Source of the DNA: Ceratopteris richardii
Lineage: Eukaryota > Streptophyta > Polypodiopsida > Polypodiales > Pteridaceae
DNA length: 64,000 nt
Direction of reading: 5' to 3'
Assembly: GCA_020310875.1 (NCBI GenBank)
Contig: CM035408.1
Coordinates: forward strand, 147,234,907-147,298,906
Shown: positions 41,794 through 55,400 of the stretch, piece by piece
Layout: every line of letters starts with the position of its first letter
Numbering within the stretch: position 1 is the stretch's first letter
Made by a program: the position numbers and the translations under genes
Notes under the pieces: model-generated
Told to the model about the DNA's origin: nothing
The model's database searches: none
Seen by the model: only the letters and a program-made list of their open reading frames with translations

Positions 41794-44700
41794 ATGGGAG
41801 ATGGATTTCCATCAACAATTGACAAATTGGATCGAAACAACTATCCGGCATGGTCTCTAAGGATGGAGGCTTACCTTCAAGGGAGGAATCTATATGGATT
41901 CATATCCGGAGATGAAGCAATGCCAACCATGAGGAACAAAGGGCAACCATCACATGAAGAAGTGGAAGGACTTTCGAATTGGTGTTCGAAGGATGCACTT
42001 GCAAGGTCCTATATTCTAAACTCAATCTCTGATTTTCTTTTACCTCATGTCAAGGGATGCAAGACATCAAGAGAAACCTGGAATGCACTTGCTTCGTTCT
42101 TCTCTTCCAACACTCGAGCAAGGAAGAACCAATTGTGGATGGAATTCACAACAATGAAGAAAAGCCCGAAGCAAAATGTGACTGATTATGTCACAAAGAT
42201 GGAGATTTCCGACCAACTTGGAAGCATTGGAGAGGTAATTGAAGAGGAGGAAATCATAAGACAAATCATGAATGGAATCAAAGCAGAAGACAAGTGGGAG
42301 TCATTCACAATAGCCATGGATTTATACATGGATATGCATGTACCCGACCTCAACACACTCATGGGCCAACTCTTCACTCATAAAGCAAAGATTAGCAAAG
42401 GTGGTGAGTCCTCAAGAGGTAATCAAACTTCTGCCTTATATTTTGATAAAGCTAAGGTCAAGGACAAGTCAAAGAATAGGAAGAATGAAGATGAAGGAAG
42501 CTCTTTCCAAGCAAACTTTGCAGGTAGAGGAAGAGCTAGAGGAAGAGGCAGAGGTGGAAAGCAAGGCAGGGGGAGATTCCAATCATCTCAACCTTGCAAC
42601 ATATGTGGCTTATCTAACCATAATACTGAAGAATGTTTCAGGAACCCGAGGAACTCAAGAGGAAGAGGATTCAATAGAGGTGGCTATGGATCAAATAGAG
42701 GCAGATACAATGGAGGCTACAACAACAACTACTACAACAACAATTACAACAACAACAACTATCAAGGTGGCCATAGAGGAAGAAGAGATTACAATAACTA
42801 TGCAGAGGACCAAAGTCAAGAAGATTCATTATTGATTATGAATCTATCAGTGAAGAAGGGTAAGGATGATGATCACATATTTTACATTGATTCGGGATGC
42901 TCGAACCATGTAGCGGGAAATGTGGCTTTACTTTCTGATTTGGAAGATCCTCATAACAAGCATGAAGTGCAGACAGGAGATGACACAAAGCACTCGGTGG
43001 AGAAGATAGGTAATGTGAAGACATCAGATGGGAATATGAACCTCTTAAGCAAAGTCTTGTATGTCCCTACAATTACCAAAAATTTAATAAGTGTTGGACA
43101 GATTGTTGAAAAAGGATTGTAGGTTAGATTCAACCGATTTGGAGCATATGTTGAAGACCCAAGGCAAGGCTTTCGAAGGATTGCCAAAGGAGAAAAGACA
43201 GGAAGGCTTTTCACTTTTGAAGTGGAAGATACAAAGAACATAGCTTTGTTTAGCTATGGATCTCAAACTCTAACAGAGTTGGAGATATGGCACAAAAGGC
43301 TTGCTCACATTGGTGAGAGGACACTCAAACAGATTTGCAGGGACCAAAGTGTACATGGTTTGCCTAATATCACAAGGCAACACATGATTTATAAGTGTGA
43401 AGCTTGTCAACTCGGCAAGGCTCATAGACAACCTTTCAATAAGAAAGGATATATGTATCAAAATCCTTTGGATCTAGTGCACACGGATGTGTGGGGTCCA
43501 AGTAAGGAGCCATCTATATTAGGCTCAAGATATTATGTGTCCTTCATAGATGATTGTAGCAGGTGGACCATTCTGTTTTTCATGAAGCACAAGGATGAAG
43601 TGTTTAATTGCTTTAAGAAGTATATTGCTCTTGTTGAAGACTCAGATCAGATGGTGGAGGAGAATACTTCTCTTCTGAATTTGATGCCTTCTTGCATGAA
43701 AGAGGCATTAAAAGGGAAGTCACTACAAGGTATACACCCGAACTCAATGGTGTAGCAGAGAGGAGGAACAGAGCTATTGTCGAAGCTCCAAGGTCCATGC
43801 TCAACGAAAAGGGATTGCCGAACTACCTATGGGAAGAGGCTGTGTTGACAGCCACATATCTCATAAATAGACTTCCATCTAAGTCACTAGATGGAACCAC
43901 TCCATATGAAGTGTGGAATGGAAGAAGACCTAGTCTAGAGCATTGCAAAATCTTTGGATGCTTAGCCTATGCTCACATTCCTTCTCAAGTAAGAGGGAAA
44001 TTGGACCCCAAGGCAGAGAAGTGTGTATTCATTGGTTATGATCAAAACCAAAAAGGATATAGATTGTACAATCAAACCAATAAAGGATTTTTTGTGAGTA
44101 GAGATGTAATTTTTGATGAAAACAAATCATGGTTTGATGATGACAGGAAAGTGAAGTTGCCTTATGACTTGGATGAAGATTTTCCATCACTTCAACCAAA
44201 GGAGCCAAAGCAGATTGAAGAAAGTGATTCGGAGATTGACCTAGAAGACTTGGAAAGACTAAAGCTATGGAAAAACAAAGGTAAAGCAAAGATGCAGGAT
44301 GCTACATATGGACCCGAGAGCTCACATCAACCACTTAGAAGGTCTTCGAGGGAGAAGAAGAAACCAGAGAGGTTTGGTTATGATACTTCTTTGGTCACCA
44401 AGCACTCAATCTACATTGCAAAGGATTCAACCAATAAAGAACCTACCACATTTGAAGAAGCACAAAGCAAGAAATCTTGGAGAGAGGCAATGGATGAAGA
44501 AATGGAAGCCTTGAAGGAGAATGACACTTGGAAGCTTGTACCTAACAAGCCATCTATGAAGATAATCGGATCTGGATGGATATACAAAATCAAGAGGAAT
44601 CCAGATGGAAGTATAAATAGACACAAAGCAAGGTTAGTTGCTAAAGGGTTTGCTCAAACCCATGGTATTGATTATGAGGAGACTTTCTCTCCTGTTGCAA

Positions 44701-45971
44701 AAATGCCTACAATTAGGGTTCTCATTAGTCTTGCTGCATCTAGAAATTGGGATCTTTATCAACTTGATGTAAAGAATGCTTTCTTGAATGGATGGATTTC
44801 TGAGGAAGTGTATATGGCACAACCTCCTGGATATGAGGATGCACATCATCCTAACTATGTATGCAAACTAAAGAAAGCTTTGTATGGATTGAAGCAAGCT
44901 CCAAGAGCTTGGAATTTCAAATTGGTGACTTATTTGCAGGACCAAGGATTCAGAGCTAGCAAGGCGGATACCTCTTTGTTCATAAAGAGGAATGGATCTG
45001 AAGTGATCTATTTATGTGTGTATGTTGATGATATTATTATCACAGGCAATGATCTTGAAGGAATCAAATAGGTAAAGAGTCAAATGAAGGAGGATTTCAA
45101 AATAAGTGACCTCGGACCACTCACTTATTTTCTTGGATTGGAGTTGATCTACACAGATTCAGATATATACATCACACAAAGGAAGTATGTCCATGACATG
45201 CTCGTCAAGTTCAAGATGGAAAATACCAAGTGTGCAGGTACACCTATGGAGCAAAATCATAAGCTTAGTGCTTATGAAGGAGAGCCAATTGAAGACATCA
45301 CAAGTTATCAAAGCTTGGTTGGAAGTTTGAACTATGCAACACTCACAAGGGTGGATATATGCTATAGTGTTAGCATATTGAGTCAGTTTATGCATAAGCC
45401 GAGAAGACCACATATGGAAGCGGCCAAGAGAGTCCTCAAGTACCTAAAGGGGACCATGAATGAAGGTTTGTTCTATTCATATACTTGAGACATTGAGCTA
45501 AAGGTCTACTCAGATGCAGATTGGGCCGGACCTAGAGATGATAGAAGAAGCACATCCGGGTATATATCATTTGTAGGTTCAAAAATCATTTCTTGGTCAT
45601 CAAAGAAGCAACCAACCGTGGCATTATCTTCTACTGAAGCAGAATATAGAGGTTTGGCTAATGCAACTCAAGAAATCATGTGGTTAAAGTCTTTGTACAC
45701 AGATCTTGGACTTCATTCTTCAACACCTCATATTTTTGGTGACAACACAAGCTCATTACATCTAGCAGCTATTCCGGTATACCATGCTAGAACCAAGCAT
45801 ATTGAAGTCCACTACCATTATGTAAGGGAGAAGCTAATGAGCAAGGATATTCAACTATCCTATGTCTCTACAGATATGCAATGTGCAGACATGTTGACTA
45901 AAGCTCTTGATGGTACAAAGTTAAGTAGATTCAAGTTGATGATTGGCTTGCAGGAAATCAAGGACAATTGA
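41794..45971 (+). pseudogene. Copia D gag-pol polyprotein, lightly damaged
   Basis: From ATG 41794: gag (LDRNNYPAWSLRMEAYL), an Arg/Gly/Asn-rich region with zinc knuckle CNICGLSNHNTEEC, protease FYIDSGCSNHVAG, GAG-pre-integrase, integrase (HTDVWGPSKEPS, FIDDCSRW), reverse transcriptase ([42 protein letters not shown]) and RNase H ([31 protein letters not shown]) to the stop at 45971. Three in-frame stops (TAG 43120, TAG 45069, TGA 45486) and one deletion-type frameshift in the integrase near 43640 block a full product. The damage fits the modest LTR divergence. Confidence 0.93.
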
Positions 45972-46013
45972 AGACTTATTTGGAGGCCAAGCATGTTAGG
46001 CTTGAGGGGGAGC

Positions 46014-47092
46014 TGTTGGTGCATTTTACCCAAGCCTACATGTTTGATATATTTGATATCATCCTCATTTGTAAGTCACATGAGTAGTCATGTGAACATC
46101 TCTTGTAAAAGAGTTCATTTTTATCTCTTGTAATTGAAAAAAGAAAAAGGAAAAGGATGGCTTACCTCATGCATGATGTAAAAGCAATTTCGTGGCTATA
46201 ACTACCAAAACCCACGACTTTTTGAGCTGAGGGAATATCTCTTAACTTTGGGTATCACTTTTAGGTGGAGCCATTCGAATTCGAATTCAAAACTCCCTCC
46301 AAGAATAGCTATAAAAGGAGCAAGAAGGAAGAGGCGATTAGCAAGCCTTGTACGTGACCACTTGATGTCATTTTGTAGAGATTGAAGAGCTTACTCCATA
46401 GCTCTATCATTCTACTCCCATTGTGCAAAGATTCATTGCCAATGTGGTTGTAATCATATGTGAATCTATACATTTATCATCATTTACTTCTCTGTTTTGT
46501 TCTCTGCTATACTCACTCAGAGCAGTACCTTCAAAAGGTCATATCTCGAGTTTTACTAAACCTTTTTCAGTAATTTAATGTGCTTTGGATAGCTCTTACT
46601 GTCTAGTTTCTGAATATAAATTTTCAAGGTCATTGGATTTATAGTTTAGGAGATATCTGCATTTTACTGCGCACTGGTCTATCTCTGCAGAGCGCCGAGA
46701 ATGGTGGGCATGTTCCAGAAATTGATAAATCTTGTTCTCAGTGCTCAGTCCATCATTTGAAGTGTTTTAACTTGGATTGGGAAGCTTTCTAAGTCTTTTT
46801 TCTATGACCAAAAGGAATGTTTCTAATTCCTACCAGGTTGAGAGCACTGTTCATTTTTTCCAGCAGGTGTATGTCCAAAAATAGCAAGTTTTGGGAGCTA
46901 GTCATTTCGCAACTAGTCTGTCTTGACTTAAACTTTTGGGATACATGTTCCAAAGTACTTGGCTGATATTTTGGTGGATTTAGGAAGCTTAAAGGGTCTA
47001 CTAATCAACTCTGAAGTCTCAGTTGGCTGGTGTGAAGCTGGTTGTAGCAGCACCTACTCATCTTTGGATTGCATCCACCATCTCTCTTCACA
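46014..47092 (+). repeat. 3' LTR of copia D
   Basis: 1079 bp, partner of 40689-41767. Confidence 0.93.
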
Positions 47093-48126
47093 CAACCTGA
47101 ATCTATGAACCATTTTTGGTCATCACTTATCGAGTTGTTGTAGTCATGCTTCATGGTAAGCATGGTTTGCTTGTCTCCTTCACTTGATGTACTCGCATAG
47201 TTATTTTGGCTCCTTTGGTTGCCTCCATTCAGCCTTCCATTCTTTCGCCAACAATCATTTGCATAATGTCCTAGTTTACCACAATGATAACATGTTATAC
47301 CTTTATGAGGATTGTATGAACCTTGACCTCTTCCTCTATTTCTTCCTCGACCTCTTCCATGTGTGTTTTCATTTGAGTTGTCCTTGTTTTCCTCCGAGTT
47401 GTGTTGGCTGAAATTTGTGTTGTTGTAGCTTCTTCCTCTTCCTCTCGAGCCTCCTCTTGAGTTCCTTCCTCTACCTCTTCCTGCATATAACATTTGACTA
47501 TGGCTGTCCTTACCTTTGTTGCCTTGTCCTTGTTGAGCAACCTCTTCAGCCACAAGATTTGGTATAATCTTGTCGAATGTTGGTAGAGGATCTCTATAAA
47601 GGATGTTTGTGATGAGGGGCTTCCACTTTTCTTCACTTCTCAAGCCATTGAGAGCTGTTTGGACGATGTCTTCCTCTTCTATCTTGCATCCAACTGATGC
47701 TAGCTGATCTCGAAGCTCTTTGATCCTCAATGTATACTCACTAATGCTTTGGTTTGAGCTTTTCCTCATGTTGTTGAGCTCGTTCTTGAGTTGCATCCTT
47801 CGAGACCTTGTTGAGGTAGCATACACCTTCTCCAATGCTTCCCAAACTTCCTTGGCTATTTCTAAGCTTTGCACATGACCAATCATAGTGTTAGAAATAA
47901 CTTGTGAGATGAGGAACATCACCCTTCGATTCCTCTCTTACCAATCAGCAAATTGTCTCCTTTGTGCCGGAGTAATGTTGGGATCTTCAATGTCTACCGG
48001 TTGTGGATCGTCTCCACTAACTAGACTCCATAAACCTTTACCTTTAAGGTAATTTATCATTCTATACCTCCAAGATTGAAAATTATCTTTGTCTAACTTC
48101 TCAACTTGTTGTCCTAAATCAGCCAT
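47093..48126 (-). pseudogene. Copia B gag, cut in the protease
   Basis: Minus strand from ATG 48126: MADLGQQVEKLDKDNFQSWR, a UBN2-type gag domain, an Arg/Gly-rich region and the zinc knuckle CYHCGKLGHYANDC. One nonsense codon (TAA, near 47936) falls where copia C has GAA. The frame then runs to WFIDSGC at 47093, where copia D is inserted directly after the protease active-site motif. Confidence 0.9.
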
Positions 48127-48267
48127 TGAAAACTTCGAAGATTGAAGTTTACCTCAAGTATGTTGTGGCGCTCTTTCTTGACTTCACGAAGCTCCCCCTT
48201 GCTTTGTAGCTTCTCCTTTGCTTCAATTCAGTTCCAATGCTTTAAACTCCAATGATCTGATACCAAT

Positions 48268-49052
48268 TGTTGGAGAATTGCTCTCCTACTCGCAGCGGAA
48301 AGTGTAGAAGACCTTCTCAGGATCAAGACTATTGCCAACAGTAGAACCTTCAAATGAAAACTGGTACCAACTGAAATATCCAATGAACTTGAAACTTTGG
48401 TCACTCAAACTAGACACCTAGAGCTTTCAAATGAGATATCAAACACTCAATTTGGAGTAGATTTGAGTTGGCAACTATTTGATTCAAAACAGACTACCTG
48501 TCCACTCAGTTAGGCTAAAAACTGGACTTCACTAAAACCTGAATAACTCATGGAGCATAAAGAATTTCATAAAACTGTTCTGGCCATAGGAAGTACTTGA
48601 GATAAGCTTTCCAAGGAATGTTTAAACACTAAAATTGGATACATATATTGAGAGATATCACTCTTACAAATAGACTACCCAAAAATGGGTGTGCGGTTGG
48701 ACATACTCTATGAGAGTAAATTGAACGAAATGACTCAAAACAAATGAAGTAGTTACAAGGGGGCTTCCATGCCTTCTTCCTCTATTCTTGAGTGTCCTCC
48801 CTTGCCTCTTTTATAGCCAAGTGACCAAAAACTCTCATGATGAGTTTGAGAGCTCTTCTCCATCATTTCTCCACTACTTTGGACAACCACTCCTCTTACA
48901 GTTCAGCTTTTGGATTTGATTCTCTTTTGAATGATTTTCTTTTGGCCTCCACTACTTGCTGAAGTAAATGCTTCTATTTTTCATTTTTGTATTTTCCTTC
49001 TACTTGAAGAAAATCCTTTTTGCAAAAATATATATGAGCTTACTTTTTAACA
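48268..49052 (-). repeat. 5' LTR of copia B
   Basis: 785 bp, partner of 36700-37491, differing by a few percent by eye. Confidence 0.9.
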
Positions 49053-49057
49053 TCGTT

Positions 49058-50943
49058 GAGCATGCATCTTGCAACTTCTGTGATATGTCTATTTTTCCTT
49101 TCAGAAATTCCATTTTGTTGAGGCATGTACCTACATGTAAATTGTCGATTGATGCCATTTTCATAAAGAAAATCTGAAAATTCTTTGGAGCAATATTCTC
49201 CTGCTCCATCAGACCTCAAGGTCTTTATGTAGCATCCTGTTTCCTTTTCTACATGTGCTTTAAATCTGTTGAACATGGAGAATACATCTGATTTTTGTTT
49301 TATGTAGAACATCCATACTTTTCTTGAATGATCATCAATAAAAGTGACAAAACATCTATTACCAGCCACCGATGGTTGTTGTGATGGTCCCCATACATCC
49401 GTGTGTATCAAGTCGAGGAGATTCTTTGCCACATAGTTGCTCTTCTTGAATGGTTGTCGAGTTTGCTTTCCTAGTTGGCATGCTTCACAAACCTCATGTA
49501 CTCCAACATCATTGAATCTTGGAAGACCTCTTACCACTTCATGGTTGCTCATGACCTTGAGCTTGGGAATGTTGATATGTCCAAACATTTTGTGCCACAA
49601 ATAATTTCAGCAATCCTCTTGTTTCCAAATTGAATATGCATAACCTTTCCATGTGGTTGTTGAATGTCCAAGGTGAACATCCTACTTTCTTTCCTTCCTT
49701 GAGCAATGACCTTGAATCCTCCTTTTGGATTCTTTATAAAGTAGCCTTGTTCATTGAAGATAACATGATATCATTTCTCTACCATTTGTCCTACTGAAAT
49801 CAAATTTTTTGCAATAGTAGGAACATGAAGAACATCAGTCAATACCTTCTTGTCTCCAAGCTTGATATCTCCAACATGCTCAATTGTGTGCTGAGTTTCA
49901 TCACCGGTCTCCACACATCCTTTTCCACTTGGAGCTTGTAGCTTTGTGAATAAATCTCCTTGGCATGTCGTATGGTTGTTGTAACCTGAATCTATAAACC
50001 ATTTTTTATCATCACTTCTCAGGTTGTTGTACTCATGCTTCATGGCAAGCATGGTTTGCTTGTCTCCTTCACTTGATGTACTCGCATAGTTATTTTGGCT
50101 CCTTTGGTTGCCTCCATTCAGCCTTCCATTCTTTTGCCAACAATCATTTGCATAATGTCCTAGTTTACCACAATGATAACATGTTCTACATTTATGAGGA
50201 TTGTATGCTCCGAGTTGTGTTGGCTGGAATTTGTGTTGTTGTAGCTTCTTCCTCTTCCTCTCGAGCCTCCTCTTGAGTTCCTTCCTCTACCTCGACCTGC
50301 ATATAACATTTGACTATGTCTGTCCTTACCTTTGTTGCCTTCTCCTTGTTGAGCAACCTCTTCAGCCACAAGATTTGGTATAATCTTGTTGAATGTTGGT
50401 AGAGAGACTTTATAAAGAATGTTTGTGATGAGGGGCTTCCACTTCTCTTCACTCCTCAATCCATTGAGGGCTATTTGGACGATGTCTTCATTGTCTATCT
50501 TGCATCCAACTGATGCTAGCTGATCTTGAAGCTCCTTGATCTTCAATGTATACTCACTAATTCTTTGGTTTGAGCTTTTCTTCATGTTGTTGAGCTCGTT
50601 CTTGAGTTGCATCCTCCGAGACCTTTTTGGGGTAGCATACACTTTCTCCAATGCTTCCCAAACTTCCTTGGTTGTCTCTAATTTTTGCACATGACCAATC
50701 ATAGTGTTAGAAATAACTTGTGAGACGAGGAACATCACCCTTCGATTCCTCTCTTCCCAATCAGCAAATTGTCACCTTTGTGCCGGAGTAATGTTGGGAT
50801 CTTGAAGGTCCACTAGTTGTGGATCATCTCCAATAACTAGACTCCATAAACCTTTACCTTTAAGGTAATTTGTTGTTCTATACCTCCAAGATTGAAAATT
50901 ATCTTTATCTAACTTCTTAACTTGTTGTCCTAAATCAGCCATT
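49058..50943 (-). pseudogene. Copia C gag, protease and integrase N-part
   Basis: Minus strand: gag from about 50943 (MADLGQQVKKLDKDNF-type start), a zinc knuckle CYHCGKLGHYANDC, protease (50052-49771, WFIDSGYNNHTTC; the usual DSGC Cys is Tyr), GAG-pre-integrase and integrase start (49600-49058, LDLIHTDVWGP, TFIDDHSRKVW, TLRSDGAGEY). It breaks off at 49053 where copia B is inserted. Broken by stops and a deletion within the gag Arg/Gly region. Confidence 0.87.
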
Positions 50944-51091
50944 GAAGTCTTCCAAGTTTGAAGTTTAGCTCATGTATGTTTTGGCACTCTCTCTTAACTT
51001 TACAAAGCTCCCCCTTGATTTGTATCTTTTCCTTTGCTTTAGTCAAGCTCTAATACTTTCTCTCTTCAAGCTCCAATGCTCTGATACCAAA

Positions 51092-51886
51092 TGTTGGATA
51101 ATTCCTCTCCTATTCGCAACGAAAAGTTTAGAAGACCTTCTTAGGATCAAGACTTTTATTAATAGCTAAACCTTCAAATGAAAACTGGTATCAATGAAAA
51201 AATGAAATGAACTTGAAACTTTGATCACTCAAATTAGGCACTTATAGCTTTCAAATGAGCTATCAAACATGCAATTTGGAGTAGTTTTGGTTTGACAAAT
51301 CTTTGCCTCAAAATAGGCTGCCTATCCACTCAATTAGGCTAAAAAGTAGACTTCACTAAAAATTGAATAACTCACTGATCAGAAAGTATTTGATAAAACT
51401 ATTCTAGATAGAGGAAGTATTGAGATAAAATTTCCAACGCATGTTTAAAATCTAAAAATTGATACATACATTGAGTGATATGAATCTCATAATCAGGCTA
51501 CCCAAAAATTGGTATGCCGTTGGACATAGTCTATGAGAGTGAAGAGAACGAAATGACTCAAACCAAATGAACTACCTACAAGGGGACTTCCATGCCTTCT
51601 TTCTCTATTCTTGGGTGTCCTCCCTTGCCTCTTTTATAGCCAAGTGGCCAAAAACTCTCATGATGAGTTTGAGAGCTCTTCTCCATAATTCTTCACACTA
51701 CTTTGAGTAGCCACTCCTCTTCTAGTTCAACTTTTTTGGATTTTATTATCTTTTGATTGATTCTCTTTTGACCTCCACTATTTGCTGAAGTAAATGCTTC
51801 CATTTTTTATTTTTGTATTTTACTTGAATTTGAAGAAAATCCTTTTTGCAAAAATATATACGACCTTGGTTCTTTATTTTTTAACA
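51092..51886 (-). repeat. 5' LTR of copia C
   Basis: 795 bp, partner of 33630-34425. Confidence 0.9.
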
Positions 51887-52460
51887 CTGATGTAATAGGA
51901 AGAAGGGGAATTTATAGAGATTCTAAGAGTTTTTGGAGTTCTGTAATTACAATGATTATTGTATTTTGGAGGTTTGGAAGTTTCTGCAGACTATGAGAAG
52001 TACAATGATGTTCCTTACGGTACGCATTCCAGAAGTGACGAGTACGAAGAACGAAGATACACAGAGTACCTAAGTCGATGAAGTCTATAAGATGCTATTC
52101 AAAGAACTAATTGTATGAAGATGATATAATCGAGTTCTATGTGTTTTGAGTAGTCAAAGACTCTACTTTCTATTGCCGTAATACTATTCTGTTCATACTG
52201 TGCTCGTGTGAGAAAGCACTGTTGTATAGGAATAGAAATGTGTAGTTTGCAATATGGCCAAAGAGTATGATCAAATGTAAACAAGAAGCTAAGGTTAAGG
52301 CACCCACGGACAATGTGGTGACCTTAGCGTATTTAGAGCCTTCGTCATCAATGGTTACTAGGTCCCAGAAAGAGTATCAGAGTGGAAAAAAATCTGATTA
52401 ATTAGCACCCATGGAGCAGAAGCAAACACTTATGAAAGCAGTATAGTGGGCTACAAAGTA
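51887..52460 (+). other. Leader or LTR-like sequence before the gypsy element
   Basis: A/T-rich, non-coding in appearance, with LTR-like phrases (for example GTAATTACAATGATTATTG) and the start of gag-like sequence after about 52270. No primer site or LTR partner found. Confidence 0.35.
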
Positions 52461-55400
52461 TGCATTGCACTATGTAGAAAATCTGTTAGTTCCAGTGGAA
52501 CCTTCTAGAATGAAGCAACATAGCACAATTGGTAAGAAAATCGATGAGATTCTTCAAGAGACAAAGGAGAATGCTGGGCCACCAACAGATTCACCTGTAT
52601 CCAAAGTGTTGCAGGCTATGTCTACCCATCAGAAGACTACTAGCAGATTTCGGAGTCAATGGGTCCGGACGGAATAGAAACAAGGGAATATAGAGCTTGA
52701 AACATTAGTGGATGGGGAGTATTGTGAGTTCTTACAGGATTCACATATCAAACTTTCATTAGGAGCCTTATTGGAGCTAGTTCTAGCTTTTTGAAAGCAG
52801 TTATTATGACAGCTATAGGAAAAATATTCACCTTCTCTGAGTCCAAAACCCTCGGTCTCAATGGTAAGGGATGTGCTTGACAAGATAGTAGACTATGCGG
52901 TTCCTACGATCACAGTGAGGTATAAAAATAAAGCCATTCTAAAGGTATTCATTAATGGTGGGTCTAGCATCAACATGGCATCTACCACCACATGTAAGCG
53001 AATGGGCTGGAATAGAATAGACCCAACTCCATTCTTTGTTCGGATGGAAGATCAATCACGGGTGTAGCTAGTAGGGCTCGTTAAAGACATCCCTATGCGT
53101 ATTTCTCAAGACTTATTTAATATAAAATTTGTTGTGCTAGAACTTAAGGGGCAGAATTTGGATTATAATTTGCTGCTGGGCCGACCCTGGTTGTGGAATG
53201 CTAAAGTCCGACAGAACTGGGATGAAAAGACAATTACATTCCAAAGAGGACATGCAAAATTTTTTGTTCCATTAGAAGAAGAGAAGCATTGTCTTCCCGA
53301 ACATAAACTAGTACTAGCAGAGCGTTTGCATACGTTGGACGGGCTCGAGGATGATGAAGAACATCAATTTTTAGAAGAGAATAGAGATTTGCTCTCTCTC
53401 GATGTGATTGATGTTAATTCAGTCATCAACCCAGGTTGGGATAGTATGGCTGCTGCAGTCGGCACAGAACCTTTGAAACTAAAGGACAAAGATAGTGTCA
53501 ACCTAGTGATAAAAGACTCCATGGAGAGCGGAAAAATATGAGTAGAAGAAGATTTTTCTTTGGAAGTGGTAAACCTTGGTACTACAGAAGAACCAAAGCC
53601 AGTCCGAATCTGTTCGAAGCTTGCTCTAGAATTTTGGATGGCATTGATAGCTTTGTTGAAGCAATACAAAAATGTCTTTGCTTGGACATATGCGGACATG
53701 AAAGGCCTTGATCCGAAGCTTTATCATCATCATATTCTGCTTAAGCGAGATGCTACCCCAGTTATACAGCAGAGGTACAAAATGAACCCCAACTTTGCAG
53801 ACAGGTCAAACATGAGCTGGATCGATTGATAAAAGTGGGATACATTGTACCTATTGAGAATTCGGAATGGGTCTCGCCTATTGACATTGTCCAAAGAAAA
53901 ATAAGCATTTACATATTTGTGTCAATTGCAAAAAGTTGAATGCAGCTGCTATACCTGATCCTTTTCCCTTACCGTTCTTAGATAGTATGCTTGATGGGGT
54001 TGCAAGTAGGGAAATGTATTCGTTTCTTGATGGATTCAATGGATATAACCAAGTTCGAATGGTCAAAGAAAATATACCAAAAACAACATTTATCATGAAC
54101 TAGGGAGTCTTTGCTTGCACAGTCATGTGGTTTGCATTACGAAACGCGCCAAGCACTTTCTAGCTATGAATGTAGCAAATATTTTCTCCCTACCTTACAT
54201 CATTTATGTGCATTTTTCTAGACCGTTTCTCAGTGTTTAGTGCAATGGCCGTGCACCTGGAACATTTATGTGCCTATTTCGATTCTTGCCGATAGGTACA
54301 ACTTTGTTTGAATCCTAATAAATCTACTTTTGAGATCAAATGCAAAAATTTGTTGGGCCATGTTATTTGCAAAACAGGTATTGCAATGGACCGAAATAAA
54401 GTTAAAGTGATCCTGGAGACCCCACAGCCTGGAATCCGAAGGAGCTTTTATGATTTTTGGGGCAAGTTCGGTGGCATGGCTGACATCTAGGAGGCCTAGC
54501 ACATATTGCCATTCCATTGAACAAACTTGCACATGTCCGACCGACAGAATTTTTGTGGACGAACAAAGCCCAAACTGGCTTTGAGCACCTACAAAAAATG
54601 TTAGCTACCACACCTGTGTTGAAAGCTCTGGATTTGAAGCCGCCATTCCATGTCTTCATGGATGCTTCAGAGAAAGCCATTGGAAGTGTCTTGATGCAGA
54701 AGGAAGATCGCAGCTGGTTCCACCTTGTTTACTATGCTAGCCGAAGATTAACAGCTGCAGAGCAGAATTATTCGACTACAAAATGGGAATGCTTAGGTCT
54801 CATTTATTCAATAAAGAAGTTTCGCCATTATTTGTTGGGTAGAGCATTCACTTTTCATGTCAATCAGAGTGCTCTGTTGTATTTGGTGAAACAACAAAAC
54901 TTGCTGGGACGTCTTGCCAGGTGGATCCTTTTGTTATACGAATTTGAATACGACATTGTTCATCGCCCAAGCGCCAGTCATGCTATAGCAGATTTTTTGT
55001 CGTGCATTGACCATGGAGAACCCCCCAAAGGCATCGATGATACTCTTCTGGATGCAGAAGTCTTTTTGGTGGCCAAAGTCGAAAATCCTCCTCAGACCTA
55101 CCCTACTTGGTACGAGGAAATGTTAAGTTGAAAATGGCATTGCTCCATCTTATTTATAGTTAACAACACGGAAGAAACTTGGACTCTGTGGTCACAGGTT
55201 TACAGTTATTATGGGACAGTTGAGGCCGGTGGGCACTTTAGCCATCTTATTACGGTTTGAAAAAAAAAATAGTGGTCCAGATTATGATGGCCTACAATGA
55301 ATGTAGATGTACAACATGCAGTGGGGAACTATGATCTGTGCCAACGTACTGGTGAACCTCATGACAGTCAGCATTTTCCATTGCAATGAATTCTTCCACT

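Larger units (their letters stand above)
40689..47092 (+). mobile_element. Copia D (plus strand), innermost element
   Basis: 5' LTR 40689-41767 and 3' LTR 46014-47092, 1079 bp each, starting TGTTGGTGC and ending TTCACA. The target duplication is CAACT/CAACC (40684-40688 and 47093-47097); the uninterrupted target, seen in copia C at 49981-49990, reads AACCTGAATC, so CAACC is probably original and the left copy mutated. Primer site TGGTATTAGAGC follows the 5' LTR and GCTTGAGGGGGAGC precedes the 3' LTR. The LTRs differ by an estimated 2-3%. Confidence 0.95.
36700..49052 (-). mobile_element. Copia B (minus strand), inside copia C
   Basis: 3' LTR 36700-37491 and 5' LTR 48268-49052. The target duplication is TCGTT (36695-36699 and 49053-49057). 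Primer site ATTGGTATCAGAT lies next to the 5' LTR, on the minus strand. It belongs to the same family as C, so an element has jumped into its own relative, in the integrase region. It is itself split by copia D at 40689-47092. Confidence 0.93.
33630..51886 (-). mobile_element. Copia C (minus strand), outer element of the nest
   Basis: 3' LTR 33630-34425 and 5' LTR 51092-51886, both starting TGTTGGA and ending AACA. The target duplication is CTGAT (33625-33629 and 51887-51891). Next to the 5' LTR the initiator-Met primer site reads, on the minus strand, TTGGTATCAGAGCATTGGAG. Its internal region is split by copia B, inserted in the integrase region. The LTRs differ visibly at many sites, so it is older than B and D. 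Confidence 0.92.
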
